Of a DNA stretch of 64,000 nucleotides, positions 41,618 through 49,910 are shown piece after piece; within the stretch, counting starts at the first letter, position 1, and every line of letters starts with the position of its first letter. Source of the DNA: Bradyrhizobium sp. CSS354 (GTDB lineage: Bacteria > Pseudomonadota > Alphaproteobacteria > Rhizobiales > Xanthobacteraceae). The position numbers and the translations under genes were made by a program. Location of the stretch: positions 1 to 64,000 of the forward strand of contig NZ_JAACFU010000010.1 of the NCBI RefSeq assembly GCF_029051725.1, given 5' to 3'. Below the pieces are notes generated by a model that saw only the letters and a list, made by a program, of their open reading frames with translations, searched no databases and was not told the origin of the DNA.

Positions 41618-42640
41618 TCAGCGCAGCGGCATTGGCGGGCGCACGACAGGTCCGTCGTCGTCGGCAACGGCTTGCGTCGTCGTCATGGCAGCTGGCGGAG
41701 GCACTGCGGCAGCCTGCGACGGCGGCGGCGGTGCGAGCGGCGCGGGCGAATAAGCCGGCATGTAGGTGTGCGAGACGACCGGCTTGGGTTTGCGAACCGG
41801 CGGCGTCGCGGGCCGCGGCGGCAGCGCGGACATTTGCGCGCGCGGATCGATGCGCGGCTTCGCATCGGCCACCGGCTTCGCCGCGGGCGGCTTCGTCATC
41901 TCGCGTGCCATCTGCTCCTGCCCGGCCTTCAACTCAGCGATGTTGGCCTTGAGCTGCTCGATCTGTTGCGCCATCGCGGCGAGATCGCGCGTCATCGACT
42001 GCACCGATTGTACAGGATCGGATTGTGTTGCCGTGGGCACCGCTGCTGCAACCTGGGTTGCAGGCGGAGCCGGAGATTGATCGACTGCTTGATCTGTTGC
42101 CGCTTGATCCGTCGCGGCCTGGTCCGCAGGCGGCGCAGCCTGCGCGGCGGCAACCGGTGCCGTCTGCGACGTCGAAGGCAGCAGCGACGCCACTGCCGGT
42201 GTCCATTCGGCGAGCATCTGTTTTGCGGTGTCGCCATGTTTCTCCCAGGCAACAGTGGCGGCCGCGCTTCCGCCCGCAAACAGCATCGTGACGAACGCAC
42301 CGCGCAGCCATTTACCAGCGGAGGAGCGCTTCTGCCGGCTGAGACCATCACCGGGTGCGACGCGCACGGCGGTGTCGACCGAGGGCGCTGCCGCCTGCGG
42401 CTCGCGGACGGGACTGAACTTCGGCTCCGGATCCATTCTGGACTTCAGTGTGAACGCCGGATCTATTTTGACTTCCGGACGAGTCGTGATCTCAGGCGCG
42501 AGCGCGGGCGCGACGCTGAGAGGGCGCGAGGCCAGCACAATGTCAGGCGAAATCTGCACGGCGTCGTGCGGGTCGTTGTTCGTGACCGTGTCCTTCACGA
42601 TCTCATCGACGATTTGCCGAGAGTTCAGTGTCGCGAGCAT
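41618..42640 (-). CDS. Proline/alanine-rich inner-membrane protein with coiled coil
   Basis: 340 residues from the ATG at 42640. An acidic N-terminal cytoplasmic part is followed by a single transmembrane segment (WLRGAFVTMLFAGGSAAATVAW, about 110-132 when split). The periplasmic region is rich in Ala/Gln/Pro, with a heptad-like coiled coil (MAQQIEQLKANIAELKAGQEQM) and a Pro-rich tail. It is similar in design to the protein at the right edge of the window (62986 onward). No catalytic motif; possibly a structural or envelope-associated protein. Confidence 0.75.
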   Translation of the reverse strand: MLATLNSRQIVDEIVKDTVTNNDPHDAVQISPDIVLASRPLSVAPALAPEITTRPEVKIDPAFTLKSRMDPEPKFSPVREPQAAAPSVDTAVRVAPGDGLSRQKRSSAGKWLRGAFVTMLFAGGSAAATVAWEKHGDTAKQMLAEWTPAVASLLPSTSQTAPVAAAQAAPPADQAATDQAATDQAVDQSPAPPATQVAAAVPTATQSDPVQSVQSMTRDLAAMAQQIEQLKANIAELKAGQEQMAREMTKPPAAKPVADAKPRIDPRAQMSALPPRPATPPVRKPKPVVSHTYMPAYSPAPLAPPPPSQAAAVPPPAAMTTTQAVADDDGPVVRPPMPLR

Positions 42641-42809
42641 CGCAGCTCCTTTGAAGCCTGGGTTTTTTGCAGTCCAGGTGTTGAGTAGTTGAAGTGTTGG
42701 CCGTCCGCATTCGCGCGAGCAGATCCGTGAGGCGAGCCCATCCAATTCCCCGAGGCCCAAGCACATGACGCACGAGTCCAGCCGGGTTTGACCAAAGCAA
42801 GGCGAGGGG

Positions 42810-43613
42810 ATGGAGACTGTGCGACGCTCTTGCGCCGTTTGTGGTGATGGAACCCGCTTCATCAAACACAGGCACGTGTTCCGCAATGCCTTGTTTTCAG
42901 CACGATTTTGGCAGCATCTGGTGTTGCTGGGGGTGCTGCTATCGCTATCGGGGCCGGCGGTGCCAAGATCCTTATTCGTTCTATTCGTCCTTGCCATGCT
43001 TCCGCTGGGCGGCTGCATGCAGACGACGCTTTCGCCATCGACGGACGCGAGCATGACGCCGCGCGACCGGCAGCTGCTCGCGCATACGCCTTACGCGCAA
43101 GCGAGCGTGCCCGAGCAATATCTTCGTCACATCGTCGATTATCCGCGCAAGGAGCAGCCGGGCACGATCCTGGTCGATACCGATGCGCGCTATCTCTATT
43201 TCGTGCTGCCCGACGGCAAGGCGATCCGCTACGGCGTCGCGGTCGGCGAGGAAGCCATGGCGTTCTCCGGAGTGGCGCGGGTCGGTCGTCTGGCGGAATG
43301 GCCGGACTGGGTTCCGACGGCGGACATCCAGGCGCGGCTCGGACCCTATCCGGCGCGCGTGCCCGGCGGTCCCGCCAATCCGCTGGGGGCGCGGGGCATC
43401 TATCTCTATGCCGGCAATAAGGACACGCTCTACCGCATCCACGGCACCAACCAGCCGGAATATATCGGGCAGGCGATCTCGTCCGGATGCATCCGGATGC
43501 GCAACGAGGACGTGATCGATCTCTATGACCGGGTGAAGCTCAATTCGATGGTCGTGGTGCTGCCCCCCGGACAGAACGCGCAGGTCGAAGCGCGGCCGAG
43601 TTGGCGCGGGTGA
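42810..43613 (+). CDS. L,D-transpeptidase (ErfK/YbiS/YcfS/YnhG), probable lipoprotein
   Basis: 267 residues if started at 42810. A GTG at 42960 is attractive because it would start just before a lipoprotein signal (PRSLFVLFVLAMLPLGGC, lipobox LGGC), giving ~217 residues. The YkuD catalytic domain is complete: HGTNQPEYIG and the nucleophile motif SSGCIRMRNEDVIDLYDRV. It makes 3-3 crosslinks or attaches protein to peptidoglycan in the periplasm. Lone gene; the start remains uncertain. Confidence 0.9.
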   Translation: METVRRSCAVCGDGTRFIKHRHVFRNALFSARFWQHLVLLGVLLSLSGPAVPRSLFVLFVLAMLPLGGCMQTTLSPSTDASMTPRDRQLLAHTPYAQASVPEQYLRHIVDYPRKEQPGTILVDTDARYLYFVLPDGKAIRYGVAVGEEAMAFSGVARVGRLAEWPDWVPTADIQARLGPYPARVPGGPANPLGARGIYLYAGNKDTLYRIHGTNQPEYIGQAISSGCIRMRNEDVIDLYDRVKLNSMVVVLPPGQNAQVEARPSWRG

Positions 43614-43620
43614 GGTCGCC

Positions 43621-44049
43621 CTAGTTCTCGGGACGGGCAATGCGCCATTGCAGCGTCGTGGCATTGCCGTTGGCCTCGCCCGGCGCCTTGTCGGCCGGCG
43701 AGGTGTAGAGCGGACGATAGCGATATGCCCACATCTTGCTGCCGTCGTTGCGGCTGATCACGGTGAAATCGCCGATCGCCTTGGCATCGGCCGTTGCCGA
43801 TAGCGGAATCCAGCTCTCGACGCATTTGCCGTTGCAGTTCGACGTCTTGCCGGTGGTATCGCGCTCGTAATAGTAGAGCGTCATGCCGTTGAGGTCGACG
43901 AGCGTCGGACCCTGCTTGGTCAGGATCACCTTCGCCGGTGAGGTCGCGGGCTTCGGCGGAGGAGGGGCATCGCCGCCACCATGGCCATTCGCGAGCGCCG
44001 GCGCGATCGAGAGCGCGACGGCCGCCGCCGCAATGAGGAACCTGAACAT
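43621..44049 (-). CDS. COG4315-type secreted protein
   Basis: 142 residues with a signal peptide (about 1-20, APALA-N). The mature part contains the family signature LVDLNGMTLYYYERDTTGKT followed by SNCNGKCVESW, with two Cys, and a second repeat-like WAYRYRPLY segment. Such proteins (secreted repeat of unknown function) are common and often precede redox or electron-transfer genes. A perfect TTAA-N7-TTAA box lies 23 bp upstream (44072-44086). Convergent with the L,D-transpeptidase gene. Confidence 0.85.
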   Translation of the reverse strand: MFRFLIAAAAVALSIAPALANGHGGGDAPPPPKPATSPAKVILTKQGPTLVDLNGMTLYYYERDTTGKTSNCNGKCVESWIPLSATADAKAIGDFTVISRNDGSKMWAYRYRPLYTSPADKAPGEANGNATTLQWRIARPEN

Positions 44050-44071
44050 CCGAAACTCCAGACCGGCAAAG

Positions 44072-44086
44072 TTAATCGCGCGTTAA
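44072..44086. promoter_or_regulatory. CtrA-type box upstream of the COG4315 gene
   Basis: TTAA-TCGCGCG-TTAA, the exact spacing of the CtrA consensus, 23 bp before the start of the minus-strand gene at 44049. The motif is palindromic so strand cannot be assigned. Confidence 0.45.
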
Positions 44087-44224
44087 GACGCCGAATGCGG
44101 CCGACCGTAACAGCCGAAGGTTAGTTCCTGGTTTCGCGATACTGCGACGATTGGGGGTAGAATTACGGGGCTTTTTGTCTTGGCGTTTTCTTGACGCGAA
44201 CCGATATCCCCTCCCGAAAACGCT

Positions 44225-44689
44225 CTAAGCCTGCGCTTGGCGCAGCGGGGCGCGGCTGAGCTCGTTGCCGGCGGCGATGGCCTTGTGCAACAGCCGCATC
44301 AGATCCGAACCTTCCTTGGCGCTGAGGCCGCGCAGCATGATGCGTTGCGCGGATTCGACGGCCGGTGTGATCTTGCGCAGCGTGCGGCGGCCTTCGTCGG
44401 TGATCTCGAGCTCGCGGGCACGACGGTCACGGCGCGAGGCGCGGCGCTCCGCGAGCCCCTTCTGCACGAGGCGGTCGATCACGCCGGTGATGGTGGTGCG
44501 GTCGTAGGCGATCAATCCTGCGAGCGTCACCTGGTCGAGCCCCGGATTGGCCTTGATGGTCGCGAGCGCGGCGTATTGCACCGGCGTGAGGTCGAAGCCG
44601 GCGTCTCCAACCTCGGCCAGAAACACCGCGACTGCGATCTGCTGGAATCGGCGCGCCAGATGTCCGGGCATGTCGTTGTTGTCTTTCAC
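44225..44689 (-). CDS. MarR family transcriptional regulator
   Basis: 154 residues from a GTG at 44689, chosen because GGAGA lies about eight bases upstream; a TTG at 44731 or ATG at 44671 is possible. The winged-HTH core is clear (VTLAGLIAYDRTTITGVIDRLVQKGLAERRAS split, then DRRARELEITDEGRRTL). It is divergent from the FAD monooxygenase gene. The intervening 103 bp contain a palindrome (44731-44744) that may be its operator, giving phenolic-ligand control typical of MarR/monooxygenase pairs. Confidence 0.9.
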   Translation of the reverse strand: MKDNNDMPGHLARRFQQIAVAVFLAEVGDAGFDLTPVQYAALATIKANPGLDQVTLAGLIAYDRTTITGVIDRLVQKGLAERRASRRDRRARELEITDEGRRTLRKITPAVESAQRIMLRGLSAKEGSDLMRLLHKAIAAGNELSRAPLRQAQA

Positions 44690-44730
44690 CGAATTTCTCC
44701 ATTGGGGCAGGTCGGCCGGTGTCGTTGACA

Positions 44731-44744
44731 ACTATACTGATAGT
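44731..44744. promoter_or_regulatory. Palindrome in MarR/monooxygenase divergent region
   Basis: ACTAT-ACTG-ATAGT, perfect 5-bp arms, followed by a TCAGCATACTGA-like partial repeat. It lies between the MarR gene and the monooxygenase gene and is the best candidate operator. Confidence 0.45.
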
Positions 44745-44792
44745 CAGCATACTGAGCAATATCCAAGCAAAACATCGGCGGGAGAGGTGCTC

Positions 44793-46715
44793 ATGCAATT
44801 CCATCTCAATGGATTTCAGCCGGGCGATCCTGACATCGCCGATCCCGCAGCGCGCATTCAGGCCTCCGGCGCCACCGGGGCCGTGCCTGACGAAGTGGAT
44901 GTCCTCATCGTGGGCTGTGGCCCTGCGGGCCTGACGCTCGCTGCCCAGCTTGCGCAGTTTGCCGACATAAAGACCTGCATCGTCGAGCAGAAGCCGGACC
45001 GCTTGCTGGTCGGGCAGGCGGACGGCATCGCATGCCGCACCATGGAGATGTTCCACGCCTTCGGATTCAGCGAGCGCGTCCTGAAGGAAGCTTGTTGGGT
45101 GAACGAGACGACGTTCTGGAAACCGGACGAGCGGGTGCCGGAAAATATCGTCCGCAGCGGCCGGGTGCAGGACGTCGAGGACGGTTTGTCGGAATTCCCG
45201 CACGTCATCCTCAATCAGGCGCGCATCCATGATGGCTTTCTCGACGTCATGCGCAAAGCGCCGGCCAGGCTCGAGCCCCATTACAGCCGGCGCCTGCTCG
45301 ACCTTCAGGTCGATCCGGCCGCGGGGCCCGCCGACCATGCCGTGACGGCGCGGCTCGAACGGGTCGACGCCGCGAACGAGGGCAAGGTCGAGACGATCAA
45401 GGCGCGCTATGTCGTCGGCTGCGACGGTGCCCGCAGCATGGTGCGCAAATCGATTGGCCGCGAGTTGCTCGGCGATTCCGCCAATCATGCCTGGGGCGTG
45501 ATGGACGTGCTGGCGGTGACCGATTTTCCGGACATCCGCTTCAAGGCCCTGATCCAGTCCGCCAAGGACGGCAGCCTGCTGATCATCCCGCGCGAGGGCG
45601 GCTACATGGTCCGCCTCTATGTCGAGCTCGCCAAGCTCGAGATCGGCGAGCGCGTCGCCAATCGTAACATCACCGCCGATGACGTGATCGCGAAAGCGCA
45701 GCGGATCCTGAAGCCGCATGCGCTCGATGTGAAGGAGATCGCTTGGTGGTCGGTCTACGAGATCGGCCAGCGACTGACCGACAAGTTCGACGACGTGCCG
45801 GAGACCGAGATCGCTACGCGTCTGCCGCGGATCTTCATCGCCGGCGATGCCTGCCACACCCACAGCCCGAAGGCGGGGCAGGGCATGAACGTTTCGATGC
45901 AGGACGCCTTCAATCTCGGCTGGAAGCTCGCTGCCGTTCTGCGGAAGCAGTCTGCGCCGAGCCTGCTGCATTCCTATTCGGCCGAGCGCCAGGCGGTCGC
46001 GAAAGAGCTGATCGATTTCGACCGCGAATGGGCGGGGATTCTTGCGTCCGCCGCCAAGGCCGGCGGCGCCGATGCCGCCAGGACGCAGGACTATTTCGTA
46101 AGGCACGGTCGCTACACCGCGGGCACCGCGACGCATTACCGTCCGTCGGTTCTGACCGGAGCGACGTCGCACCAGCATCTCGCGCAAGGGTTCGTCATCG
46201 GCACGCGCTTTCATTCCGCACCGGTGATCCGGCTTGCGGATGCGAAGCCCGTGCATCTTGGTCACGCTGCGCCGGCGGATGGCCGCTTCCGCATCTACGC
46301 TTTCTCTGGCGCTGAGAATCCCGCAGCAGCCGGCTCGGCCATTCGCGCCTTGTGCAGTTTTCTCTCCGAGGCGCGGGAGTCGCCGGTCCGGCGTTACACG
46401 CCCGCGGCCGCCGACGTCGACAGCGTGATCGACCTGCGGGCGGTCTTCCAGCAAGATCATCGCGAGCTCGCCGTCGAGGCGATGCCCGCGCTGCTGCTTC
46501 CGCGCAAGGGCCGGTACGGCCTGATCGACTACGAGAAGATGTTCTGTCCGGACCTCAAGAATGGTCAGGACGTTTTCACCATGCGCGGCATCGATCGCAA
46601 GGTCGGCTGCATGGTCGTGGTGCGGCCGGATCAGTACGTCGCGACCGTGTTGCCGCTGGACGATTTTGCTGCGCTTGCTGCGTACTTCGACGGCTTCATG
46701 CTGCAAGTGAACTGA
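44793..46715 (+). CDS. FAD-dependent aromatic monooxygenase (phenol 2-monooxygenase type)
   Basis: 640 residues from ATG 44793 (GGAGAGG upstream). Class A flavoprotein hydroxylase landmarks: GxGxxG in VGCGPAGLTLAAQLA near residue 37, the DG motif CDGARSMVRKSIG, and the GD motif GDACHTHSPKAGQGMN. The ~160-residue thioredoxin-like C-terminal domain of phenol hydroxylases follows. It would ortho-hydroxylate phenols or hydroxybenzoate-like substrates using NADPH. Transcribed divergently from the MarR gene. Confidence 0.93.
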   Translation: MQFHLNGFQPGDPDIADPAARIQASGATGAVPDEVDVLIVGCGPAGLTLAAQLAQFADIKTCIVEQKPDRLLVGQADGIACRTMEMFHAFGFSERVLKEACWVNETTFWKPDERVPENIVRSGRVQDVEDGLSEFPHVILNQARIHDGFLDVMRKAPARLEPHYSRRLLDLQVDPAAGPADHAVTARLERVDAANEGKVETIKARYVVGCDGARSMVRKSIGRELLGDSANHAWGVMDVLAVTDFPDIRFKALIQSAKDGSLLIIPREGGYMVRLYVELAKLEIGERVANRNITADDVIAKAQRILKPHALDVKEIAWWSVYEIGQRLTDKFDDVPETEIATRLPRIFIAGDACHTHSPKAGQGMNVSMQDAFNLGWKLAAVLRKQSAPSLLHSYSAERQAVAKELIDFDREWAGILASAAKAGGADAARTQDYFVRHGRYTAGTATHYRPSVLTGATSHQHLAQGFVIGTRFHSAPVIRLADAKPVHLGHAAPADGRFRIYAFSGAENPAAAGSAIRALCSFLSEARESPVRRYTPAAADVDSVIDLRAVFQQDHRELAVEAMPALLLPRKGRYGLIDYEKMFCPDLKNGQDVFTMRGIDRKVGCMVVVRPDQYVATVLPLDDFAALAAYFDGFMLQVN

Positions 46716-46883
46716 CGGGCCGGCGGCGCACCCGTAGGCTCTCTCTGCGCGCGGTGTCGATGAACGGCGAATGAATATTGAACCGCGCGCGGCATCCGTC
46801 CCGATCTTTTGGCGGATGAGACCTTCGTACGCGGAACGCCCGTTCCGCTAGCGCGTTCCGACTCGAAAGAGGAGGACTACGCC

Positions 46884-47870
46884 ATGAAATTCCGAAGCGT
46901 GTTGTTAGCCGCATTGCTGCTCGCCCCGACGGCCGCAATGGCCGCACCGGGCATGGTCACCGTCTCGACCGGCCTGCGCGCCGGGCCGGGTTCGGGCTTT
47001 CCGCTGGTCGATCGCATCCCCGAGGGCGCCCGCGTCGACATCCATGGCTGCCTGCGCGGCAAAGCCTGGTGCGACGTGAGCTTCTCGGATGACCGTGGCT
47101 GGGTGTCGTCGCAATATCTCGAATATCTCTACCGCAATCACTACGTCTATCTCCCCGACTATGTCGATGAGATAGACGTGCCGATCGTTCCCTTCGTGCT
47201 GACCTCGTATTGGTCGAGGTATTATGAGGGGCGGCCCTGGTATCGGCGGCATGCCCATTGGAATAGCTACTGGACTTCGCATCAGCGCGAAGCGACGCGG
47301 ATGACGATCAATCCGCGCGCGGCTCGCATCGGCCGCGCGGCAACGCGCGATGCGGCGGTCGCACTCGGGCGCAACGGAGCGAATGCCCGGGACAGTGTCA
47401 AGGGCGCGGCCGCGGTCTCCGGCCGTGATGCCGCAACTTCACGGCACGACGCCGCCATCGCCAAGCGCGAGACTGCGGTGACGACGGACCGGAGCCGTGC
47501 TGGACGAACCGAGCGCATCGCGCATGAGCGGACCAATCTGCAGAGCCGCAATCCGCGCGATGCACAGGCCCGCATCATGCACGAGCAGGCCGCGAGCCGC
47601 GCGGCTGTGCGTGCGCAACCGATGGCGCGGCCGCATGAGGCGCCGCGGGTGTCAGCCGCTCCCGCAAGCCGGCCCGCGATGCCGCATGTGGCCCAGCCCA
47701 GTTTGAGCCACGGCTCGCCGATGAATGCTCGTGCCCAAATGCCGGCACCGGCGCCGCGCGCGGCTGCGCCCGCGATGCCGCATGGCGGCGGCGCTCCTCA
47801 CATCAACGCCGCGCCGCGCGGCGGCGGTGCGCCGGCAGGCGGCCCAGGTGGCGGCCACCAGAAGCACTAA
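46884..47870 (+). CDS. Secreted SH3-domain protein with long low-complexity tail
   Basis: 328 residues from the ATG at 46884 (GAGGAGG ribosome binding site). A signal peptide (about 1-20, AAMAAPG) precedes a bacterial SH3 domain (about 22-85: GLRAGPGSGFPLVDRIPEGA). Then come an aromatic YY/PDYVDEIDVP segment and a ~200-residue Ala/Arg/His/Pro-rich tail that is probably disordered. SH3 domains of this type bind peptidoglycan or peptides. Role unknown. Confidence 0.85.
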   Translation: MKFRSVLLAALLLAPTAAMAAPGMVTVSTGLRAGPGSGFPLVDRIPEGARVDIHGCLRGKAWCDVSFSDDRGWVSSQYLEYLYRNHYVYLPDYVDEIDVPIVPFVLTSYWSRYYEGRPWYRRHAHWNSYWTSHQREATRMTINPRAARIGRAATRDAAVALGRNGANARDSVKGAAAVSGRDAATSRHDAAIAKRETAVTTDRSRAGRTERIAHERTNLQSRNPRDAQARIMHEQAASRAAVRAQPMARPHEAPRVSAAPASRPAMPHVAQPSLSHGSPMNARAQMPAPAPRAAAPAMPHGGGAPHINAAPRGGGAPAGGPGGGHQKH

Positions 47871-47880
47871 ATTTGCCAAC

Positions 47881-47912
47881 GAAAGCCCGGCCCTCGCGCC
47901 GGGCTTTCTGCT
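47881..47912 (+). terminator. Strong hairpin terminator after the SH3 gene
   Basis: GAAAGCCCGG and CCGGGCTTTC form a perfect 10-bp stem around an 8-nt loop, starting 11 bp after the stop. The downstream U-run is short. Confidence 0.7.
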
Positions 47913-48035
47913 TGGGCCGGACCGGGTTCCCGGCGCGTATAATTTAAGAAAGTTCTTCGCGGGCAGATTTCATCGATCGTAATATGTCTACTCAAAGCTG
48001 CAAGCATTCCACTCGGGGCAGCGGGGCACGGGAGG

Positions 48036-48323
48036 ATGACGACGATGAGACAGAACCAGGCGGAGACGCGCCGCCACAATGTCGCGAAGCGGTCGATGAC
48101 CAAGGAGGCCAAGCAGCTGTCCGGCCTGATTGCCGGATTGCGCCAATCTCTCGAGATGATTCACAAGGAGCGATCGAGCACCAAACTCTCCGGCGCCGAG
48201 ATGGGCCTTCTCGACGAACGCCGCAACAATCTGTTGCTGACCATCGCAGCCCTCGACGACCGCCTCTCGGCGGTGCAGGGGCTGATTGATCTTGGCCGCC
48301 CCCACATCATTCGCGTCCACTGA
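48036..48323 (+). CDS. Small helical protein of unknown function
   Basis: 95 residues, basic N-terminus, then a long amphipathic helix with heptad spacing (LIAGLRQSLEMIHKERSS, MGLLDERRNNLLLTIAALDDRL). It resembles a short coiled-coil or four-helix building block. No family recognised. ATG at 48036, or 48045 nine bases further. Convergent with the DUF3551-like gene. Confidence 0.65.
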   Translation: MTTMRQNQAETRRHNVAKRSMTKEAKQLSGLIAGLRQSLEMIHKERSSTKLSGAEMGLLDERRNNLLLTIAALDDRLSAVQGLIDLGRPHIIRVH

Positions 48324-48342
48324 TCGGAGCGCAGACCTGATG

Positions 48343-48609
48343 CTATCGGCTTCGTCGCGGCGGCGACGGAACCAAGCTCAGCTGCCGGCTCTGCGTGGCA
48401 TAAGGATTGGCGTAGCACTGCGCGGATTGCCCGGAGGCGGTCGCGGCGCACTGCGCGATCGTCGCAAAGCTGCAATCGATGCTGCGGCCGTCGATCGTGT
48501 AGATCTCGATGCAGACGGGATGGCGCGGGTCGTAGGTCTGCGCGGCTGTCGGCGTCACGCCGAGCAAGCCCGCACCAGGCAAGCCCGCGACAAGCAGAAT
48601 CGCATTCAT
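48343..48609 (-). CDS. DUF3551-like small secreted protein
   Basis: 88 residues from the ATG at 48609. A signal peptide (about 1-23, PTAAQT) precedes the DUF3551 pattern with conserved Cys: HPVCIEIYTIDGRSIDCSFATIAQC (split), then ASGQSAQCYANPY. Such small disulfide-rich exported proteins are a Bradyrhizobium speciality; function unknown. Confidence 0.85.
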   Translation of the reverse strand: MNAILLVAGLPGAGLLGVTPTAAQTYDPRHPVCIEIYTIDGRSIDCSFATIAQCAATASGQSAQCYANPYATQSRQLSLVPSPPRRSR

Positions 48610-48759
48610 GACGCGACGCACGATCAACCTCCATCGTTCGGCCGGAACCAGGCACAATGCTGCCTTGGATGGCATCAAATTGCCACGCTCCCGGCGAATT
48701 GCCGCCAAAGCCCGCTGCCACGACGAGACCGGGTGCAGGGCAACGCAAGGGGATGCGCA

Positions 48760-48939
48760 TTGGCCTACAAGATGATCGCAGAACGCGACAATGAGAAGTG
48801 CAGTTTTGCCCGTGAGAGCCGGTTGCTGATCGTGGCGAAGGCAAAGGTTTGGGCAAGCGAGGGGTGGAAGGTCGTCATCACCGACCAGGACGGCAAGGCC
48901 TACGCCCCGCCCGAATTCGATCAGCTATTGGCGGCCTGA
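48760..48939 (+). CDS. Small basic/acidic protein of unknown function
   Basis: 59 residues from a TTG at 48760 (AAGGGGA eight bases upstream); an ATG at 48772 is possible. Sequence AYKMIAERDNEKCSF... then KVWASEGWKVVITDQDGKAY looks like a compact alpha/beta unit and is typical of conserved short proteins in this genus. Role unknown. Confidence 0.6.
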   Translation: MAYKMIAERDNEKCSFARESRLLIVAKAKVWASEGWKVVITDQDGKAYAPPEFDQLLAA

Positions 48940-48964
48940 CCGCAATACGGGGCAGGGGACGACA

Positions 48965-49333
48965 TTGATTTCGCACTTTCGACAGGGGCGCGGCCTGATC
49001 GCGCCCTTGACGACTCTTCCAACGATGACTCTTGCAGCCGCCGCCGTCCTGACGGCGACATTTGCCGCCGCGCAAAATCTCGATGCCGGCAAGTCGCCGC
49101 AAAAGCTCTTCGCCGATGGGTGCGCGACCTGCCATCGCAGCCCGCGCGGCCTTGCCAAGGGACGCTTCACCCTGACGCTGTCCTGGTTCCTGAAGGACCA
49201 TTACGCAACCAGTTCGGACACAGCCAAGGCGCTTGCCGCCTATCTGGAATCGGTCGATACGGCGCCGGCTGCGGCCAAACCTGGCGCGAAGCGATCCGGG
49301 CCGCGTCCTCCCAAGTCGTCGCAAAGCCAGTAG
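48965..49333 (+). CDS. Secreted cytochrome c-like protein with one CxxCH
   Basis: 122 residues from a TTG at 48965 (the ATG at 49025 would remove 20 residues but also cuts the leader). A hydrophobic leader ending near TFAAAQN precedes one heme motif CATCH (about residues 53-57). There is no obvious distal Met ligand, and the C-terminal tail is Pro/Lys/Ser-rich. It looks like a truncated or minimal cytochrome c. Electron-transfer role inferred only. Confidence 0.65.
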   Translation: MISHFRQGRGLIAPLTTLPTMTLAAAAVLTATFAAAQNLDAGKSPQKLFADGCATCHRSPRGLAKGRFTLTLSWFLKDHYATSSDTAKALAAYLESVDTAPAAAKPGAKRSGPRPPKSSQSQ

Positions 49334-49401
49334 GCGTGAGTCGGCTGCCGCAGGGCGTCGCGAAGCCGAAGGCCTTGCCGGTGAATACAGTGCTGCCGGC
49401 G

Positions 49402-49749
49402 TCAATGCACCGTGGTCGCCGAGAACAGGTTGATGACCACGACCCCGGACACGATCAGCGCGATGCCGACGAAGGCCGCAGCGTCGAGCATCTGGCGAAA
49501 TAGCACGAAGGAGACGGTTGCCGTCAGGATGATGCCGACCCCGCCCCAAATCGCGTAGGCGATGCTCAGGGGGATGACCCGGATCGCGACCGACAGCGCG
49601 TAGAACGAGGCGACATAGAACAGCACCATCGCCAGTGTCGGCCACAGCCGCGTGAACTGCACGGATTGCTGGAGGAAGGCGGACGCCGTGACCTCGAGGA
49701 CGATAGCGAGCGCAAGCGCTGCGTAGGCATTGAAGGCGGAAGTCATCAC
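49402..49749 (-). CDS. Small multidrug resistance (SMR) family transporter
   Basis: 115 residues with four transmembrane helices and the family's essential Glu in the first helix (IVLEVTASAFL). Also present are YAIWGGVGIILTA and the C-terminal IVSGVVVINL helix. Such EmrE-like proteins exchange protons for cationic compounds or guanidinium as dual-topology dimers. Lone gene. Confidence 0.92.
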   Translation of the reverse strand: MMTSAFNAYAALALAIVLEVTASAFLQQSVQFTRLWPTLAMVLFYVASFYALSVAIRVIPLSIAYAIWGGVGIILTATVSFVLFRQMLDAAAFVGIALIVSGVVVINLFSATTVH

Positions 49750-49910
49750 GGGCTCGGGCGTGTTGCGCAGAGAAAGATACCGCGCGGTACGGGGAATGTG
49801 ACGTTTGCCCGGGTCCAGCTATCACGTGTCAGTGACGAGCCTGCGACACGGCGGAGCGCAGCACGAAACCGCCGCGCGATGGTTCGCGCGGCGGCTCATT
49901 GGTGGCGGCG

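Noticed and set aside
44427..46706. A very long minus-strand frame opposite the FAD monooxygenase
   Set aside because: It overlaps both the MarR gene and the oxidase in different frames and has no recognised domain; a shadow of GC-rich coding sequence.
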